DNA of 8,225 nt from an uncultured Bacilli bacterium (GTDB lineage Bacteria; Bacillota_I; Bacilli_A; RF39; UBA660), in the NCBI GenBank assembly GCA_944364705.1, contig CALVWH010000018.1, positions 1-8,225 on the forward strand, in the 5' to 3' direction. The position numbers and the translations under genes were made by a program. Under the pieces are notes generated by a model. It searched no databases, was not told the origin of the DNA, and was given only the letters and a program-made list of their open reading frames with translations. Of the stretch, positions 7,178-8,225 are shown one piece after another. Each line of letters starts with the position of its first letter. The stretch's first letter is position 1.

Positions 7178-8225
7178 CTATAGATCTATTCTAACATAAT
7201 TTACTCCAAGTTCATAGTAATTTTCTGCGTTTTCTTTTCTTTTTTGATAATGATAAAGAATGTTATAATCTTTTTTATTTTGAAGAAGAAATTGATTATG
7301 ATATTTGTCTTTTAAAATACCTTGATCCTTTATATGATAATGGTTTGCTAAATTATATTTTAAGATCATGGATTCTAAATTTCCTTCGATGATAACTTCT
7401 AAATTGGGATGTTTTTGATGTCTTTGATGGTAAGCATCGATTAAGTGTTTTATTTGTTTTTGGTTTAATTCATAGGATAATGTGATTTTTAAAACGCCAA
7501 GGGAATGAAGAAGGGAAACGGTATAAGAATTGGTTACGTTAAAGGAAAAGTCGGTTTCTACCTTTTGATACGAATATAAAGATCCAAGTTCACTGATCAA
7601 AAGTTTTTGTTGATATGGTGGAAAGGTATTCATGATTCTTGGTAATCTTAATACTTTTCGCTCATCTTTTATATCATCAAACCAATCTTTTTCCACATAA
7701 ATTTCTTTAAAGGTTGAATCAACTTCTCGTTTTTCTGTGGATAATCTTATCGTTTTTCCTTTTTCCTGTGGAAAATCGGGAACTTCTCTAGAATATTTCT
7801 TTTTTTCCACAGGTTTTCTTTCTAATCTTTGTTTATTTAATGCTTCAATACATTCTCTTTTTAATTGATTTAGTTGTTTTATTGGAAAGAAACTATGAAA
7901 GTCTATCGAAATGGTTAAAGATTCCCATTCATAAATCGTATCTTGAATTTTTTCTAATTTTTCGCGAACAATTTCTTTGGTTACTGGATAATTGGTTGCT
8001 TCTTCTACTTTTCCGATCTGTTTATAGATGGTGTGAATTCCATCGGTAATTTCTAAACAGAAAGGTTCCTTTTTTTTCGCAACAAAGGTTCCTTTGATGT
8101 TTATTTTTCTTTGTTTTTTCATTTCTTCCTTAATGTTTGTCATTTGTATGGAATCGGTGGTTTTGTAAACCAAAAAATCTTTCCCGGTAATGTTAGGAGA
8201 TACCACTGTGATTTTTTCCTGTGGA
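7178..8225 (-). CDS. Peptidase U32 family protein, C-terminal part (start off-window)
   Basis: The reading frame stays open to the window edge, so this is the C-terminal part (about 348 codons) of a longer gene; a GTG at 8206 is unlikely to be the true start. Residues are numbered from the codon at 8206. The KDFLVYKTTD motif (9-18) and the segment 36-130 (IKGTFVAKKKEP, then FFPIKQLNQLKREC) resemble the domain following the catalytic half in large U32 proteins (DUF3656). The rest (about 185-342, with LHSLGVLKITLSYEL at 233-247 and a YYELGVNYVRIDL end) resembles their C-terminal half. Relatives include collagenase-like peptidases and E. coli RlhA (YdcP), which acts in 23S rRNA hydroxylation. 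Cysteines usual in this half (a CPI motif after the second strand) are absent; only C50 and C119 occur. It ends right after VRIDL, earlier than typical. A Lys/Glu-rich linker lies near 128-150. First gene of the visible operon. Confidence 0.75.
   Translation of the reverse strand, partial: PQEKITVVSPNITGKDFLVYKTTDSIQMTNIKEEMKKQRKINIKGTFVAKKKEPFCLEITDGIHTIYKQIGKVEEATNYPVTKEIVREKLEKIQDTIYEWESLTISIDFHSFFPIKQLNQLKRECIEALNKQRLERKPVEKKKYSREVPDFPQEKGKTIRLSTEKREVDSTFKEIYVEKDWFDDIKDERKVLRLPRIMNTFPPYQQKLLISELGSLYSYQKVETDFSFNVTNSYTVSLLHSLGVLKITLSYELNQKQIKHLIDAYHQRHQKHPNLEVIIEGNLESMILKYNLANHYHIKDQGILKDKYHNQFLLQNKKDYNILYHYQKRKENAENYYELGVNYVRIDL
7690..7811. other. Cluster of DnaA-box-like 9-mers inside the U32-like gene
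   Basis: Four matches to the DnaA box lie within 122 bp. One is a perfect TTATCCACA on the minus strand (7737-7745). Three are TTTTCCACA, one base off consensus: plus strand 7690-7698, minus strand 7768-7776, plus strand 7803-7811. The start of another (TGTGGA) lies at 8220-8225, cut by the window edge. The coding sequence there is rich in Ser-Thr-Glu-Lys and Pro-Val-Glu-Lys codons, which produces such words, so chance is a serious alternative. Confidence 0.3.

Noticed and set aside
1..8225. Mycoplasma-type genetic code (UGA as tryptophan)
   Set aside because: Tryptophan is TGG in the genes read, and TGA serves as the stop of the small membrane protein within an ATGA overlap.
1..8225. CRISPR array, tRNA, rRNA, riboswitch or defence system
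   Set aside because: No spaced direct repeats, no cloverleaf or conserved rRNA segment, and no leader of riboswitch form was seen; all long frames have ordinary assignments.

Overview
The window looks like chromosomal DNA from a low-GC Gram-positive bacterium (Bacillota, possibly an uncultured Bacilli or Mollicutes-related lineage). The DNA is strongly AT-rich, the replicative polymerase is the Gram-positive PolC type, and ribosome binding sites are strong AGG/GAGG types. TAA, TAG and TGA are all used as stops (TGA ends the small membrane protein), and tryptophan is coded by TGG. The UGA=Trp code of mycoplasmas therefore does not apply. The sequence alone does not fix the genus.

Layout: (a) 3-1797 is a complete-looking insertion sequence with imperfect 20-bp terminal inverted repeats. 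Its single + strand transposase gene (194-1624) joins two N-terminal zinc-ribbon motifs to an IS6/IS240-like DDE catalytic domain. (b) 1834-6435, minus strand, is polC, the 1533-residue DNA polymerase III alpha subunit with built-in proofreading exonuclease. It converges on the insertion sequence, with only 36 bp between its stop codon and the element. (c) 6497-8225, minus strand, is a compact three-gene run. It starts off-window with the C-terminal part of a U32-peptidase-like protein, then a 69-residue single-pass membrane protein, then a GNAT acetyltransferase. The last two overlap as ATGA. A perfect AT-rich hairpin lies between the acetyltransferase and polC.

The minus-strand genes all read toward polC and may be partly cotranscribed, with the hairpin at 6462-6488 as a possible attenuation or termination point. 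PolC copies the chromosome; no functional link between it and the upstream genes can be shown from sequence. The points most worth a second look are: a start-codon-overlapping inverted repeat in the transposase leader that could silence read-through transcripts; nested palindromes at the element ends; the zinc-ribbon/IS6-like transposase fusion; an apparent charged insertion of about 65 residues in PolC; and a cluster of four DnaA-box-like 9-mers inside the U32-like gene. No convincing sign of a wholly new system (defence, CRISPR, phage or riboswitch) was seen.
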